Shown piece after piece: positions 38,143 through 47,619 of a stretch of DNA of 64,000 nucleotides. Source of the DNA: Scleromatobacter humisilvae (GTDB lineage Bacteria > Pseudomonadota > Gammaproteobacteria > Burkholderiales > Burkholderiaceae_C). How positions within the stretch are numbered: position 1 is the stretch's first letter; the number at the start of each line of letters is the position of its first letter. Both the position numbers and the translations under genes were made by a program. The stretch lies in assembly GCF_023231945.1 (NCBI RefSeq), contig NZ_JAJLJH010000008.1, forward strand, positions 186,001-250,000, read 5' to 3'. The notes below the pieces were generated by a model. That model was given only the letters and a program-made list of their open reading frames with translations. It was not told the DNA's origin and did not search any database.

Positions 38143-39528
38143 ATGGCTTCAGCACTCACCGACCGCCTGTCCCGCCTCGTCAAGACGATGCGCGGCCAGG
38201 CCCGCATCACCGAATCCAACGTCCAGGACATGCTGCGCGAAGTGCGCATGGCCCTGCTGGAGGCCGACGTCGCGCTGCCCGTCGTGCGCGACTTCATCGC
38301 GCGGGTCAAGGACAAGGCGCTGGGCCAGGAGGTCGTCGCCTCGCTGACGCCGGGCCAGGTGCTCGTCAGCATCGTGCAGAAGGAACTCGCCGCGACCATG
38401 GGCGAGGGCGTCTCCGACATCAACCTCGCCGTGCAGCCGCCCGCCGTCATCCTGATGGCCGGCCTGCAGGGCGCCGGCAAGACGACCACCACCGCCAAGC
38501 TCGCCAAGTACCTGATCGAGAAGCGCAAGAAGAAGGTGCTGACGGTCTCGGGCGACGTCTACCGCCCCGCTGCCATCGAGCAGCTGAAGACGGTCACGAA
38601 GCAGGCCGGCGCCGAGTGGTTCCCGTCCACGCCCGACCAGAAGCCGCACGACATCGCCGCCGCCGCCATCGACTACGCGAGGAAGCACTACTTCGACGTG
38701 CTGCTGGTCGACACCGCCGGCCGCCTCGCGATCGACGAGCTGCTGATGGCCGAGATCAAGGACCTGCACGCGCTGCTGCATCCGGTCGAGACGCTGTTCG
38801 TCGTCGACGCGATGCAGGGCCAGGATGCGATCAACACCGCCAAGGCGTTCAAGGAAGCGCTGCCGCTGACCGGCGTCGTGCTGACCAAGCTCGACGGCGA
38901 CTCGCGCGGCGGCGCGGCGCTGTCGGTGCGCCAGGTCACGGGCGCGCCGATCAAGTTCGCGGGCGTGTCCGAGAAGATCGACGGCCTCGAGGTGTTCGAC
39001 GCCGACCGCCACGCCGGCCGCGTGCTGGGCATGGGCGACATCGTCGCGCTGGTCGAGGGCGTCACCAAGGGGCTCGATGTCGAGGCCGCGCAGAAGCTCG
39101 CCGAGAAGATGCGCTCGGGCACCGACTTCGACCTGAACGACTTCCTCGCGCAGCTGAGCCAGATGAAGAAGATGGGCGGCCTCGCCGGCCTGATGGACAA
39201 CCTACCCGCCGAGATGACCGCCAAGGCCGGCAAGCCCGACATGGACAAGGCCGAGCGCGACATGCGCCGCATGGAAGGCATCATCAACTCGATGACGCCG
39301 CTGGAGCGCCGCAAGCCCGACCTGCTCAAGGCCAAGCGCAAGTTCCGCATCGCCAAGGGCGCCGGCGTGCAGGTGCAGGACGTCAATCGCCTTCTCAATC
39401 AATATGAGCAGATGCGCGACATGATGAAGAAGATGAAGGGCGGCGGCCTGATGAAGATGATGAAGCAGATGGGCGGCCTGAAAGGCATGAAGGGCATGAT
39501 GGGCGGCGGCGGAATGCCCAGGATGTGA
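38143..39528 (+). CDS. ffh: Signal recognition particle GTPase Ffh
   Basis: 461 residues that bind 4.5S RNA and signal peptides and dock on FtsY. An N-domain precedes the G-domain motifs GLQGAGKTTTTAKLAKYL (G1), SGDVYRPAAIEQL, LVDTAGRLAIDE (G3) and TKLDGDSRGGAAL. The Met-rich M-domain ends in runs of M, K and G (about residues 425-461). The ATG at 38143 gives MASALTDRLSRLV; an in-frame start 6 codons earlier is less likely. The receptor gene ftsY is 0.7 kb away in opposite orientation. Confidence 0.97.
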   Translation: MASALTDRLSRLVKTMRGQARITESNVQDMLREVRMALLEADVALPVVRDFIARVKDKALGQEVVASLTPGQVLVSIVQKELAATMGEGVSDINLAVQPPAVILMAGLQGAGKTTTTAKLAKYLIEKRKKKVLTVSGDVYRPAAIEQLKTVTKQAGAEWFPSTPDQKPHDIAAAAIDYARKHYFDVLLVDTAGRLAIDELLMAEIKDLHALLHPVETLFVVDAMQGQDAINTAKAFKEALPLTGVVLTKLDGDSRGGAALSVRQVTGAPIKFAGVSEKIDGLEVFDADRHAGRVLGMGDIVALVEGVTKGLDVEAAQKLAEKMRSGTDFDLNDFLAQLSQMKKMGGLAGLMDNLPAEMTAKAGKPDMDKAERDMRRMEGIINSMTPLERRKPDLLKAKRKFRIAKGAGVQVQDVNRLLNQYEQMRDMMKKMKGGGLMKMMKQMGGLKGMKGMMGGGGMPRM

Positions 39529-39652
39529 CCGTCGCGATCGGCGGGCGCATCACGCCCGCGCGACCTTCGGTTCAATCCGGGTCGCCAGCAGGATTCAGCT
39601 CGACGGGCTACGATCGCGGCCTCGTTCAAACGAAACGTCGTTGGAGACTCAC

Positions 39653-40198
39653 ATGCTTCGTCGCCTGACCCCGCTGCTCCCCACGGCCGCCCTGCTGGGC
39701 CTGACCGCCACTGCCCACGCCGCGCTCAAGCCCGGCGACGCCGCGCCGCTGTTCACCACCGACGCGGCCGTCGGCGGCAAGCAGATGCCGCTCGTGCTGG
39801 CCGACGCGCTCAAGAAGGGCCCGGTCGTCCTGTACTTCTTCCCGAAGTCGTTCACCAGCGGCTGCACGCTCGAGGCGCACCTGTTCGCCGAGGCCACGGA
39901 CAAGTTCGCCGCGCTCGGCACCACCGTCGTCGGCGTCTCGCACGACGACATCGCCACGCAGCTCAAGTTCTCCAAGGAAGAGTGCCGCGACAAGTTCGCC
40001 GTGGCCGCCGACCCGCAGTCGGCCATCATCAAGTCCTACGACGCCAAGATGGCCGTGATGCCCTACTCCGACCGCATCTCGTACGTGATCACGCCGGACG
40101 ACAAGATCCTCTACACGTACTCGAGCCTGGATCCGGCCGACCACGTGAAGAACACGATGAAGGCCGTCGAGGACTGGCGCACCACGCACAAGCAGTGA
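39653..40198 (+). CDS. Secreted peroxiredoxin (AhpC/TSA, PrxQ/BCP-like)
   Basis: 181 residues. Signal peptide (MLRRLTPLLPTAALLGLTATAHA) then a thioredoxin-fold peroxiredoxin: LYFFPKSFTSGCTLEA fits the PxxxTxxC active site with peroxidatic Cys71, and the only later Cys (Cys111 in KEECRDKF) is a possible resolving residue. It is expected to reduce peroxides in the periplasm. The start at 39653 fits the signal peptide. A terminator follows directly. Confidence 0.87.
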   Translation: MLRRLTPLLPTAALLGLTATAHAALKPGDAAPLFTTDAAVGGKQMPLVLADALKKGPVVLYFFPKSFTSGCTLEAHLFAEATDKFAALGTTVVGVSHDDIATQLKFSKEECRDKFAVAADPQSAIIKSYDAKMAVMPYSDRISYVITPDDKILYTYSSLDPADHVKNTMKAVEDWRTTHKQ

Positions 40199-40202
40199 AC
40201 GA

Positions 40203-40228
40203 AAACGGGGCCCGCGGGCCCCGTTCTT
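40203..40228 (+). terminator. Hairpin terminator between peroxiredoxin and ftsY
   Basis: ACGGGGCCC/GGGCCCCGT stem immediately after the peroxiredoxin stop codon, followed by TTCTT. On the other strand it is followed by TTTTCGTTC and may also end ftsY transcripts. Confidence 0.65.
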
Positions 40229-40244
40229 CATGCTGCGCTCGATG

Positions 40245-41495
40245 TCAGTTGAGCAGCGCGCTCGCGAACTCCCGCGCATTGAACGTCTGCAGGTCCTCGA
40301 GCTTCTCGCCCACGCCGATGAAGTAGACCGGGATCACCTTCTTGCCCGACTGCGCCGCGCGGTCGCGCGACCACAGCGCGATGGCTGCGAGCACGCCGCC
40401 CTTGGCGGTGCCGTCGAGCTTGGTGACGATCAGGCCGGTCAGGTCGAGCGCGGCGTCGAAGGACTTGACCTGCTCCAGCGCGTTCTGGCCCGTGTTGCCG
40501 TCGATCACGAGCAGCACCTCGTGCGGCGCCGTGCCGTCCGCCTTGGTGATCACGCGCTTGATCTTCCGGAGCTCTTCCATCAGGTGCAGCTGCGTCGGCA
40601 GGCGGCCCGCCGTGTCCGCGATGACGACGTCGCAGCCGCGCGCCTTGCCGGCCTTGACCGCGTCGAAGGTGACGGATGCCGGATCGCCGCCCTCCTGGCT
40701 GACGATCTCGACCTGGTTGCGGTCGGCCCAGACCTCGAGCTGCTCGCGCGCCGCGGCGCGGAAGGTGTCGGCCGCGGCCAGCAGCACCTTGCACTTCGCC
40801 TCGGCCAGGTGCTTCGTCAGCTTGCCGATGCTGGTCGTCTTGCCGGCGCCGTTGACGCCCGCCACCATGATCACCGTGGGCTGGTGCTCGCCCACCATCA
40901 GCGCGCGCTCCAGCGGAGCGAGCAGGTCGACGATCGCGTCGGCCAGCAGCGCCTTCACCTGCGACGGCTCGGTCGAGCCGGCCGCCTTCACGCGCTGCTT
41001 CAGGTCCTTCAGCAGGTGCTCGGTCGCGCGCACGCCGGCGTCGGCCATCAGCAGCGCGGACTCGAGCTCCTCGTACAGCTCGTCGTCGATGCGCGCGCCG
41101 GTGAACACCTGCGCGATGCCCGAGCCGGTGCGCGCCAGGCCCTTGCGCAGGCGCTGGAACCACGCCTCGCGCGGAGCCTCGGCGACGGGCTCGGGCGCCG
41201 GGGCGGGAGCCGCGACGGGCGCGGGCGGCGTCGGTTCGGGCGCGCCGGTGAAGACGCGCTTGAGGAAATCGAGCGGCGCGGACGCCGGCTCCGGCGCGAC
41301 CACCGGTGCGGCCGCGGGCGCCGGCACGCTGACGCTCACGGGCGGCTGGACTTCCGGTCGCGTCGGCGCGGCCACGGGCGCCGGCGCCGCCACGGGCGCG
41401 ACCGCCGGCGGCTCGGCCACCGGCATCACGTCCGGCATGCGCTGCGTCTCCCACGGGGAGCCGGAGTCGGTTTTCTTGCGGAAGAAGCTGAACAT
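40245..41495 (-). CDS. ftsY: Signal recognition particle receptor FtsY
   Basis: 416 residues. The start MFSFFRKKTDSG is followed by a long Pro/Ala/Val-rich, low-complexity A-domain (about 15-115). The N and G domains then have AGVNGAGKTTSIGKLTKHL (G1), DTFRAAAREQL, DVVIADTAGRLPTQ, TKLDGTAKGG and GVGEKLEDLQTFNAREFA. It receives the Ffh-ribosome complex at the membrane. ATG at 41495 is preferred; the frame stays open 24 codons upstream without a suitable site. Confidence 0.96.
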   Translation of the reverse strand: MFSFFRKKTDSGSPWETQRMPDVMPVAEPPAVAPVAAPAPVAAPTRPEVQPPVSVSVPAPAAAPVVAPEPASAPLDFLKRVFTGAPEPTPPAPVAAPAPAPEPVAEAPREAWFQRLRKGLARTGSGIAQVFTGARIDDELYEELESALLMADAGVRATEHLLKDLKQRVKAAGSTEPSQVKALLADAIVDLLAPLERALMVGEHQPTVIMVAGVNGAGKTTSIGKLTKHLAEAKCKVLLAAADTFRAAAREQLEVWADRNQVEIVSQEGGDPASVTFDAVKAGKARGCDVVIADTAGRLPTQLHLMEELRKIKRVITKADGTAPHEVLLVIDGNTGQNALEQVKSFDAALDLTGLIVTKLDGTAKGGVLAAIALWSRDRAAQSGKKVIPVYFIGVGEKLEDLQTFNAREFASALLN

Positions 41496-41600
41496 GGAAA
41501 ATCGATCTCGGAAGGCGGCCCGGCGGACGCTCAATGGTCGGGGCAGACGGGCACGATGCAAGACCAAATGGTCTTTTTCGCCATTGTGCCGGCAACCCCT

Positions 41601-41629
41601 TCCCTATCGGCCAAAAAGTTGCATATAAT
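41601..41629 (+). promoter_or_regulatory. Promoter of the tRNA-Met gene
   Basis: A consensus TATAAT at 41624-41629 lies 9 nt before the tRNA 5' end. The -35 region (TCCCTA at 41601) is weak. The match is otherwise clear in AT-rich sequence. Confidence 0.6.
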
Positions 41630-41638
41630 GGCAGGCTT

Positions 41639-41715
<77 letters not shown>

Positions 41716-41722
41716 AACCCCG

Positions 41723-41758
41723 AAAGCCCGCAGTGCGAACGCCCTGCGGGCTTTTCCT
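41723..41758. terminator. Bidirectional terminator after tRNA-Met
   Basis: AAAGCCCGCAG and CTGCGGGCTTT form an 11-bp stem with T-rich flanks on both strands. It can end the tRNA transcript from the left and the unknown minus-strand gene (stop at 41780) from the right. Confidence 0.85.
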
Positions 41759-41779
41759 TTGGCGGCGTCGCTGCCGGGC

Positions 41780-42526
41780 CTACTGCACGAGCCCCAGCCG
41801 GGCCGCCAGTGCGTAGGCCCGCAATTCGTCGTCCGACGGATCGAGGCCCGACAGCAACGCATCGATCGCCACGGCCATGGCCTTCTGACCATCCAGGTGG
41901 CGCAAGCTGTGGCCGATGCCGTGCAGCGCCGAGACCTGCACGGCGCGCCAGGGCATGCCCAGCAACTCGAGCAGCAACGCCGACATCGCGTCGCGCCATT
42001 CGGGCAACTCGCGCGCCAGGTAGAACGTCGGCCAGACGTCGAACCACATGTAGCAGGTGGTGCCGAGGCGGCCGCCCGCGCCCGAGCCGATCCGGGCGCG
42101 CACGTTGGCCAGGCGCGGGCCGAAGCAGTCGCGCCACAGGCCGGGCATCGCGCGCATCATGCGCATGGCCTCGTCGATCGGCACCGACGGGTCGATGGCG
42201 GCATAGGGCACGTCGCTCCGGCCGTTGTCCATGAGGTAGCCCAGGCCCATGCCCACCTGCTCGTCATCGAACGCCGCGAGATGGCTGCCGGCGTTGCCGA
42301 ACAGGACCGCCTGGAAGCGCGTCCATTCCAGCGACGATGCCTCGAAGGGAAGATGGTCGGCGTCCCAGCACCACTCCAGATGCTGTTCGCGCGGAACGGG
42401 GTGGTCGAACACGGAGCGCAGCATGGCGTCGTAGCGCTGGGGATCGAGTCCGACCTCCGCCGCCGTCCAGGTGGTGCTCGCCTGCGCCTGGCGCCGCTGC
42501 GACGCACGCGTTCGCTTCTTCGTCAT
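41780..42526 (-). CDS. Hypothetical protein, no recognised domain
   Basis: 248 residues. The N-terminus is very basic (MTKKRTRASQRRQAQAS), then a mostly helical soluble protein with conserved-looking EWCWDADHLPFEASSLEWTRFQAVLFGNAG, GLGYLMDNGRSDVPYAAIDPS, CYMWFDVWPTFYL and SALHGIGHSLRHL. There is no signal peptide. The last part (LHGIGHSLRHLDGQKAMAVAIDALL) looks like a HEAT-type helical repeat end. Start ATG 42526. The frame is open further upstream only as a shadow of the opposite-strand hydroxylase genes. It is divergent from paoA-like gene with a 118-bp gap. Confidence 0.75.
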   Translation of the reverse strand: MTKKRTRASQRRQAQASTTWTAAEVGLDPQRYDAMLRSVFDHPVPREQHLEWCWDADHLPFEASSLEWTRFQAVLFGNAGSHLAAFDDEQVGMGLGYLMDNGRSDVPYAAIDPSVPIDEAMRMMRAMPGLWRDCFGPRLANVRARIGSGAGGRLGTTCYMWFDVWPTFYLARELPEWRDAMSALLLELLGMPWRAVQVSALHGIGHSLRHLDGQKAMAVAIDALLSGLDPSDDELRAYALAARLGLVQ

Positions 42527-42644
42527 GACGCGGATTGTGAGCGCTCGACGGGGCACCCCGCTTGCCTTCGGAGGGGCTTGGCCTTCGCCCTCGCGCGCGC
42601 GACGCGCGGGGGCACCGACGCCAGCCACCGCAAGGAGCCCGCCC

Positions 42645-43301
42645 ATGGTTGAACAGGACAACGGATGCCATCTGCCGATCAGGCGCCGCGAGCTGCTGCT
42701 CGCCAGCGCGTCGTCGGCGGTGGCCGCGACCGGGGCCGCGCACGCGGCGCCCCCGGGCAGGACACCGGCCGCGGCGAAGCCCGGCGTGCCGACCGCGCAG
42801 GTCACGCTGGATGTCAACGGCAAGTCGCACACGCTGACGCTGGACACCCGCACCACGCTGCTCGACACCTTGCGCGAGCACCTGCAGCTGACCGGCACGA
42901 AGAAGGGTTGCGACCACGGGCAGTGCGGCGCGTGCACGGTCATCGTCGATGGCCGCCGCATCAACTCGTGCCTCACGCTGGCCGTCATGCATCCGGGCGC
43001 GCAGGTGACGACCATCGAGGGCCTGGGCACGCCCGACCACATGCATCCGCTGCAGGCCGCCTTCGTCAAGCACGACGGATACCAATGCGGGTACTGCACG
43101 CCGGGCCAGATCTGCTCGGCGGTCGCCATGCTCGACGAGGTGCGGCAAGGCATCCCGAGCCACGTCACGACCGACCTCACCGTCAAGCCGCTGCTGTCGG
43201 TCGATGAGCTGCGCGAACGCATGAGCGGCAACATCTGCCGCTGCGGCGCGTACTCCAACATCGTCGAGGCCATCACCGAAGCGAGCGGAGGTGCGGCATG
43301 A
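42645..43301 (+). CDS. paoA: Periplasmic molybdenum hydroxylase, [2Fe-2S] subunit (PaoA/YagT-like)
   Basis: 218 residues. Twin-arginine type leader ([22 protein letters not shown]), then a plant-type ferredoxin domain with [22 protein letters not shown] and a helical second [2Fe-2S] domain with [12 protein letters not shown] and NICRCGAY. It passes electrons from the molybdenum site to FAD in aldehyde oxidoreductase complexes. AAGGAG lies 8 nt before the ATG. It overlaps the FAD-subunit gene by 4 nt (ATGA). Confidence 0.9.
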   Translation: MVEQDNGCHLPIRRRELLLASASSAVAATGAAHAAPPGRTPAAAKPGVPTAQVTLDVNGKSHTLTLDTRTTLLDTLREHLQLTGTKKGCDHGQCGACTVIVDGRRINSCLTLAVMHPGAQVTTIEGLGTPDHMHPLQAAFVKHDGYQCGYCTPGQICSAVAMLDEVRQGIPSHVTTDLTVKPLLSVDELRERMSGNICRCGAYSNIVEAITEASGGAA

Positions 43302-44254
43302 AACCGTTCACGTACGAACGCGCGACGACGCCCGCCGAGGCGGCCGCGGCCGTCGCGAAGCAGCCGGGCGCGAAGTTCATCGCCGGCGGCACCAACCTGC
43401 TGGACCTGATGAAGCTGCAGATCGAGACGCCGCCGCACCTGGTCGACGTCAACGCGCTGGGCCTGGACAAGATCGAGCCGGGGCCCGACGGCGGCCTGCG
43501 CATCGGCGCGCTGGTGCGCAACACCGACCTCGCAGCCGACGAGCGCGTGCGCCGCGACTACGCGGTGCTGTCTCGCGCGCTGCTGGCGGGCGCGTCGGGC
43601 CAACTGCGCAACAAGGCGACCACCGCGGGCAACCTGCTGCAGCGCACGCGCTGCCCCTACTTCTACGACACCAACCAGGCCTGCAACAAGCGCCACCCGG
43701 GCAGCGGCTGCAGCGCCGTCGGCGGCTACAGCCGGCAGCTCGCGGTGATCGGCACGAGCCCGGCCTGCATCGCCACGCATCCCAGCGACATGGCCGTGGC
43801 GATGCGCGTGCTGGACGCGTCGGTCGAGACGGTGCGCCCCGACGGCCGCACGCGCACGATCCCGATCGCCGACTTCCACAAGCTGCCCGAGGGCCATCCC
43901 GAGATCGAGACCGCGCTGGAGCCAGGCGAGCTGATCACCGCGGTGAGCCTGCCGAAGCCGATGGGCGGCGTGCACATCTACCGCAAGGTGCGCGACCGCG
44001 CGTCGTACGCGTTCGCGCTGGTGTCGGTCGCGGCCATCGTGCGCAAGGACGGCACGGGCCGCGTCGCGCTCGGCGGCGTCGCCGCCAAGCCGTGGCGCGA
44101 CGAGTCGGCCGAAGCGCAGATGCCGCACGGCGCCAAGGCCGTGACCGACAAGTTGCTGGCCGGCGCGCAGCCGACCGCCGAGAACGCCTTCAAGCTGCCG
44201 CTGGCCGAGCGCACGCTCGCGGCGGCGCTGTCGCAAGCGAGGGCCGCCGCATGA
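43298..44254 (+). CDS. paoB: Molybdenum hydroxylase FAD subunit (PaoB/YagS-like)
   Basis: 318 residues of the CO-dehydrogenase/xanthine-dehydrogenase FAD-binding type. [20 protein letters not shown] is the FAD-binding P-loop-like segment. [48 protein letters not shown] includes the extra Cys-rich loop typical of PaoB, which binds a [4Fe-4S] cluster. The start and stop overlap both neighbours by 4 nt (ATGA), so the three subunits are translationally coupled. Confidence 0.9.
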   Translation: MKPFTYERATTPAEAAAAVAKQPGAKFIAGGTNLLDLMKLQIETPPHLVDVNALGLDKIEPGPDGGLRIGALVRNTDLAADERVRRDYAVLSRALLAGASGQLRNKATTAGNLLQRTRCPYFYDTNQACNKRHPGSGCSAVGGYSRQLAVIGTSPACIATHPSDMAVAMRVLDASVETVRPDGRTRTIPIADFHKLPEGHPEIETALEPGELITAVSLPKPMGGVHIYRKVRDRASYAFALVSVAAIVRKDGTGRVALGGVAAKPWRDESAEAQMPHGAKAVTDKLLAGAQPTAENAFKLPLAERTLAAALSQARAAA

Positions 44255-46476
44255 AGTTCGATACCCCTGCCACCACCAACCCGATCGACCAGTTGCGCAT
44301 CGTCGGCAAGCCGACGCAGCGCATCGACGGCGGCCTCAAGACCACCGGCAGCGCGCCGTACGCCTACGAGCGCCACGACGCGGTGAAGAACGCGGCCTAC
44401 GGCGTGATCGTCGGCAGCGCCATCGCCAAGGGCCGCATCGTCGCGATGGACCAGGCCGCCGCGCGGGCCGCGCCGGGCGTGCTGGCGATCGTCACGTCGC
44501 GTAATGCCGGCAAGCTCGGCAAGGGCGACAAGAACACCGCCAGGCTGCTCGGCGGCCCGGAGATCGAGCACTACCACCAGGCCGTGGCCATCGTGGTCGC
44601 CGAAACCTTCGAGCAGGCGCGCGACGCCGCGATGCTGCTCAAGATCCAGTACGAGAAGGACGACGGCCACTTTGACCTCGCCGCCGAGAAGGACGGCGCG
44701 CCATTGACCAGGCAGACCGAGCTCACCGGCCCGCCCGTCAGCAAGGTCGGCGATTTCGACGCCGCGTTCGCCGCCGCGCCGGTGCAGCTCGACGCCACCT
44801 ACACGACGCCCGACCACTCGCACTCGATGATGGAGCCGCACGCGTCGATCGCGTCCTGGCACGGCGACCACCTGACGCTGTGGACGTCCAACCAGATGAT
44901 CGCGTGGGGCGTCGGCGACGTCGCCAAGACGCTCGGCATCCCGAAGAAGAACGTGCGCCTGGTGTCGCCCTTCATCGGCGGCGGCTTCGGCGGCAAGCTG
45001 TTCGTGCGCGCCGACGCGGTGATGGCCGCACTCGGCGCGAAGGCCGTCGGCCGGCCGGTGAAGGTGGCGCTGGCCAGGCCGATGATCCCCAACAACACGA
45101 CGCACCGCCCGGCGACGATCCAGCGCATCCGCATCGGCACGACGAAGGACGGCGTCATCACGGCGATCGGCCACGAGAGCTGGTCGGGCGACCTGAAGGG
45201 CGGTGGCCCGGAGACCGCGGTCGGGCAGACGCGGCTGCTGTATGCGGGCGCGAACCGGCTGACCTCGATGCGGCTCGCCGAGCTGGACCTGCCCGAAGGC
45301 AACGCGATGCGCGCGCCGGGCGAGGCGTCGGGACTGATGGCGCTGGAGATCGCGATCGACGAGGCGGCGGAGAAGGCCGGCATCGACCCGGTGGAGTTCC
45401 GCGTGCGCAACGACACGCAGGTCGACCCCGAGAAGCCCGGCCGCCCGTTCTCGCAGCGGCAGCTGGTGCAGTGCCTGCGGCTCGGCGCCGAGCGCTTCGG
45501 CTGGAACCGGCGCAATCCGAAGCCGGGACAGGTGCGCGACGGCCAGTGGCTCATCGGCCACGGCATGGCCGCGGCGTTCCGCAACAACCTGCTGATGAAG
45601 TCCAAGGCGCGCGTGAAGCTCGATCGCCACGGCGTCATCACCGTCGAGACCGACATGACCGACATCGGCACCGGCAGCTACACGATCATCGCGCAGACGG
45701 CGGCGGAGACGATGGGGGTCACCCTGGACACGGTCGTGGTGAAGCTGGGCGATTCCGACTTCCCGGTGTCCGCGGGCTCGGGCGGCCAGTTCGGCGCGAA
45801 CAACTCCACCTCGGGCGTCTATGCGGCGTGCATGAAGCTGCGTGACATGGTGGCGAAGCAAGCCGGCATCGCGAGTGCCGACGCGCGTTTCGCCGACGGC
45901 AACGTCAGCGACGGCGAGCACGCCATGTCGCTCGCCAAGGCGGCGCAGGCCGCGGGCCCCGACGGCCTCGTCGCCGAGGACGGCATCGAGTACGGCAAGC
46001 TGGACAAGACCTACCAGCAGTCGACGTTCGGTGGCCACTTCGTCGAGGTGGCGGTCGACGCCGCGACCGGCGAGATCCGCGTGCGCCGGATGCTGGCCGT
46101 GTGCGCCGCGGGCCGCATCCTCAACCCGCTGTCGGCGCGCAGCCAGGTGATCGGCGCGATGACGATGGGCGTGGGTGCGGCGCTGATGGAGGAACTGGTC
46201 GTCGACAAGCGCCCCGGCTTCGGCTTCTTCGTCAACCACGACCTCGCGGGCTACGAGGTGCCGGTGCACGCCGACATCCCGTACCAGGACGTGATCTTCC
46301 TCGACGAGACCGACCCGATCTCGTCGCCGATGAAGGCCAAGGGCGTCGGCGAGCTGGGCCTGTGCGGCGTGGCCGCGGCCGTCGCCAACGCGGTCTACAA
46401 CGCGACCGGCGCGCGCGTGCGCCAGTATCCGATCACGCTGGACAAGTTCCTCGACAGGCTGCCGCAGGTGGCGTGA
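44251..46476 (+). CDS. paoC: Molybdenum hydroxylase molybdopterin-binding subunit (PaoC/YagR-like)
   Basis: 741 residues, the catalytic subunit of an aldehyde dehydrogenase/xanthine dehydrogenase-type enzyme. It has the small a/b hammerhead domain near the start ([24 protein letters not shown]), [19 protein letters not shown] (Mo-cofactor loop), [51 protein letters not shown], and [27 protein letters not shown] with the catalytic Glu. The cytosine-dinucleotide form of the cofactor and a PaoD-type chaperone are expected from homologues, but no chaperone gene is adjacent. The substrate is not predictable beyond aldehydes. Confidence 0.9.
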   Translation: MKFDTPATTNPIDQLRIVGKPTQRIDGGLKTTGSAPYAYERHDAVKNAAYGVIVGSAIAKGRIVAMDQAAARAAPGVLAIVTSRNAGKLGKGDKNTARLLGGPEIEHYHQAVAIVVAETFEQARDAAMLLKIQYEKDDGHFDLAAEKDGAPLTRQTELTGPPVSKVGDFDAAFAAAPVQLDATYTTPDHSHSMMEPHASIASWHGDHLTLWTSNQMIAWGVGDVAKTLGIPKKNVRLVSPFIGGGFGGKLFVRADAVMAALGAKAVGRPVKVALARPMIPNNTTHRPATIQRIRIGTTKDGVITAIGHESWSGDLKGGGPETAVGQTRLLYAGANRLTSMRLAELDLPEGNAMRAPGEASGLMALEIAIDEAAEKAGIDPVEFRVRNDTQVDPEKPGRPFSQRQLVQCLRLGAERFGWNRRNPKPGQVRDGQWLIGHGMAAAFRNNLLMKSKARVKLDRHGVITVETDMTDIGTGSYTIIAQTAAETMGVTLDTVVVKLGDSDFPVSAGSGGQFGANNSTSGVYAACMKLRDMVAKQAGIASADARFADGNVSDGEHAMSLAKAAQAAGPDGLVAEDGIEYGKLDKTYQQSTFGGHFVEVAVDAATGEIRVRRMLAVCAAGRILNPLSARSQVIGAMTMGVGAALMEELVVDKRPGFGFFVNHDLAGYEVPVHADIPYQDVIFLDETDPISSPMKAKGVGELGLCGVAAAVANAVYNATGARVRQYPITLDKFLDRLPQVA

Positions 46477-46529
46477 CCGGCTCGGCGGCCGGCCTGGCGG
46501 ATACGGGGACATCGACCCGTCGAAGGCCA

Positions 46530-46797
46530 GATCGATGGGGTCAGATCGATGGGGTCCGGATCGATGGGGTCAGGTCTTGCCTTTTGCCTGCACGGGGCGG
46601 CCTCCGCGCTATGAAACAGAACGCCCGATCGATGGGGTCAGGTCTTGCCTTTTGCCTCGCGAAAGGCGGCATTCGAGGTGAAGCGGCTGGCGAGAGGCAA
46701 AAGGCAAGACCTGACCCCAGAGCAATTCAAGCCGGTTCGTCGACCCTCACGTCAGGCGGAGACGACGTCTTCCGGGCAAAAGGCAAGACCTGACCCC
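46530..46797. repeat. Cluster of inverted GGGGTCAGGTCTTGCC-type repeats
   Basis: A 23-bp element beginning GGGGTCAGGTCTTGCC occurs twice in plus orientation (46566-46588, 46634-46656) and twice in minus orientation (46696-46718, 46775-46797). Three copies of GATCGATGGGGTC precede them at 46530-46570. The inner pair can form a large hairpin whose arms extend into TCGC/GCGA. This looks like a BIME-type array of the kind mobilised by REP-associated tyrosine transposases. No transposase is present in the window. Short readings through the array are not credible genes. Confidence 0.8.
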
Positions 46798-47071
46798 AGC
46801 GTTGGTGACCCCAGCGTTGTTGCGCGACTCCGAGCGTTGCGTCACCGTGCCCAGCACGACGCGCTCGTCGCGCGTGCCAAGCGGCCACCTGCCCTGCACT
46901 GCAGATCCACGCTGTCCATCGAGCCCACGTTCGGTCAGACACGCCGGCAGCAAGCCGCGTTCCTTCTTGTCGGCGCAGTCCCACAACGTGTCGAGTCGCC
47001 CGCCTAGCCTCGCGCGACCGTGGGCATCCGATGATTCGCTCCATCAACTCTTCTTCAACGGGACGACCACC
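46798..47071. other. Intergenic stretch with possible gene debris
   Basis: Between the repeat cluster and the DUF1328 gene no intact gene is supported. The minus strand reads [21 protein letters not shown] followed by about 35 more residues before running into the repeats (start 46986), which may be a fragment of a degraded gene cut off by the repeat array. I do not recognise it. Confidence 0.35.
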
Positions 47072-47242
47072 ATGCTTCGCTGGGCCCTCATCTTCGCCAT
47101 CATCGCCATCGTCGCCGGCCTGCTCGGCTTCACCGGCATCGCGGCCGGCGCCGCGGCCGTCGCCAAGACCATCTTCTTCGTCTTCCTCGGGCTGGTCGTC
47201 GTGTTCATCCTGCTTGGCGTGACCATCGCCAAGAAGCTGTAG
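47072..47242 (+). CDS. DUF1328 (YtjA-like) small membrane protein
   Basis: 56 residues with two hydrophobic segments separated by a short turn ([20 protein letters not shown] and [19 protein letters not shown]). This is the typical DUF1328 sequence including [14 protein letters not shown]. Such peptides are often stress-induced in Proteobacteria; the role is unknown. ATG start, and the next gene begins 8 nt after the stop. Confidence 0.9.
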   Translation: MLRWALIFAIIAIVAGLLGFTGIAAGAAAVAKTIFFVFLGLVVVFILLGVTIAKKL

Positions 47243-47250
47243 GAACTCAC

Positions 47251-47610
47251 GTGGCCAAGATCCTCTTCGTCGACGATTCCCGCGACAACGCCGACTCGCT
47301 GGCGACCTTCTTCAAGTTGCTCGGGCACGAGACGGAGGTCGCCTACGACGGCGACACCGCCGTCGAACTGACCTCGAAGTTCACGCCCGACATCGCCTTC
47401 ATCGACATCCAGATGCCGATGCTGGACGGCTTCGACACGGCCAAGGAATTCCGCTCGCGCCTGGGCGACAAGCCCGTGCTGATCGCCCTCACGGGCCAGG
47501 AGTGGGCCAAGACCGGCGACGAGGCCGGGCGGGCCGGCTTCGACGGTTTCCTGCAGAAGCCGGCGCAGGCCTCCGCGCTGGCCAAGCTGGTGGACTCGCT
47601 CGCGCCCTGA
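47251..47610 (+). CDS. Single-domain response regulator
   Basis: 119-residue receiver domain only. Acidic pair Asp8/Asp9, phosphoacceptor Asp52 (AFIDIQMPMLDG), Thr81 and Lys103 (FLQKPAQ). There is no output domain, so it acts by protein contact or as a phosphate sink. The start is GTG, 8 nt after the DUF1328 gene, so the two likely share a transcript. No dedicated kinase is adjacent. It is convergent with a response-regulator remnant. Confidence 0.85.
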   Translation: MAKILFVDDSRDNADSLATFFKLLGHETEVAYDGDTAVELTSKFTPDIAFIDIQMPMLDGFDTAKEFRSRLGDKPVLIALTGQEWAKTGDEAGRAGFDGFLQKPAQASALAKLVDSLAP

Positions 47611-47619
47611 ACGCGCGGC

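Noticed and set aside
41780-44236. An 818-codon minus-strand open frame covering the unknown gene and the opposite-strand Mo-hydroxylase genes
   Set aside because: Only the last 248 codons look like protein. The rest is antisense to paoA and paoB, whose Cys motifs and 4-nt overlaps establish the plus strand as coding.
46530-47007. Short plus- and minus-strand open frames through the 46.5-47 kb repeats
   Set aside because: They are built from the repeat elements, have no ribosome-binding sites and show no domain.
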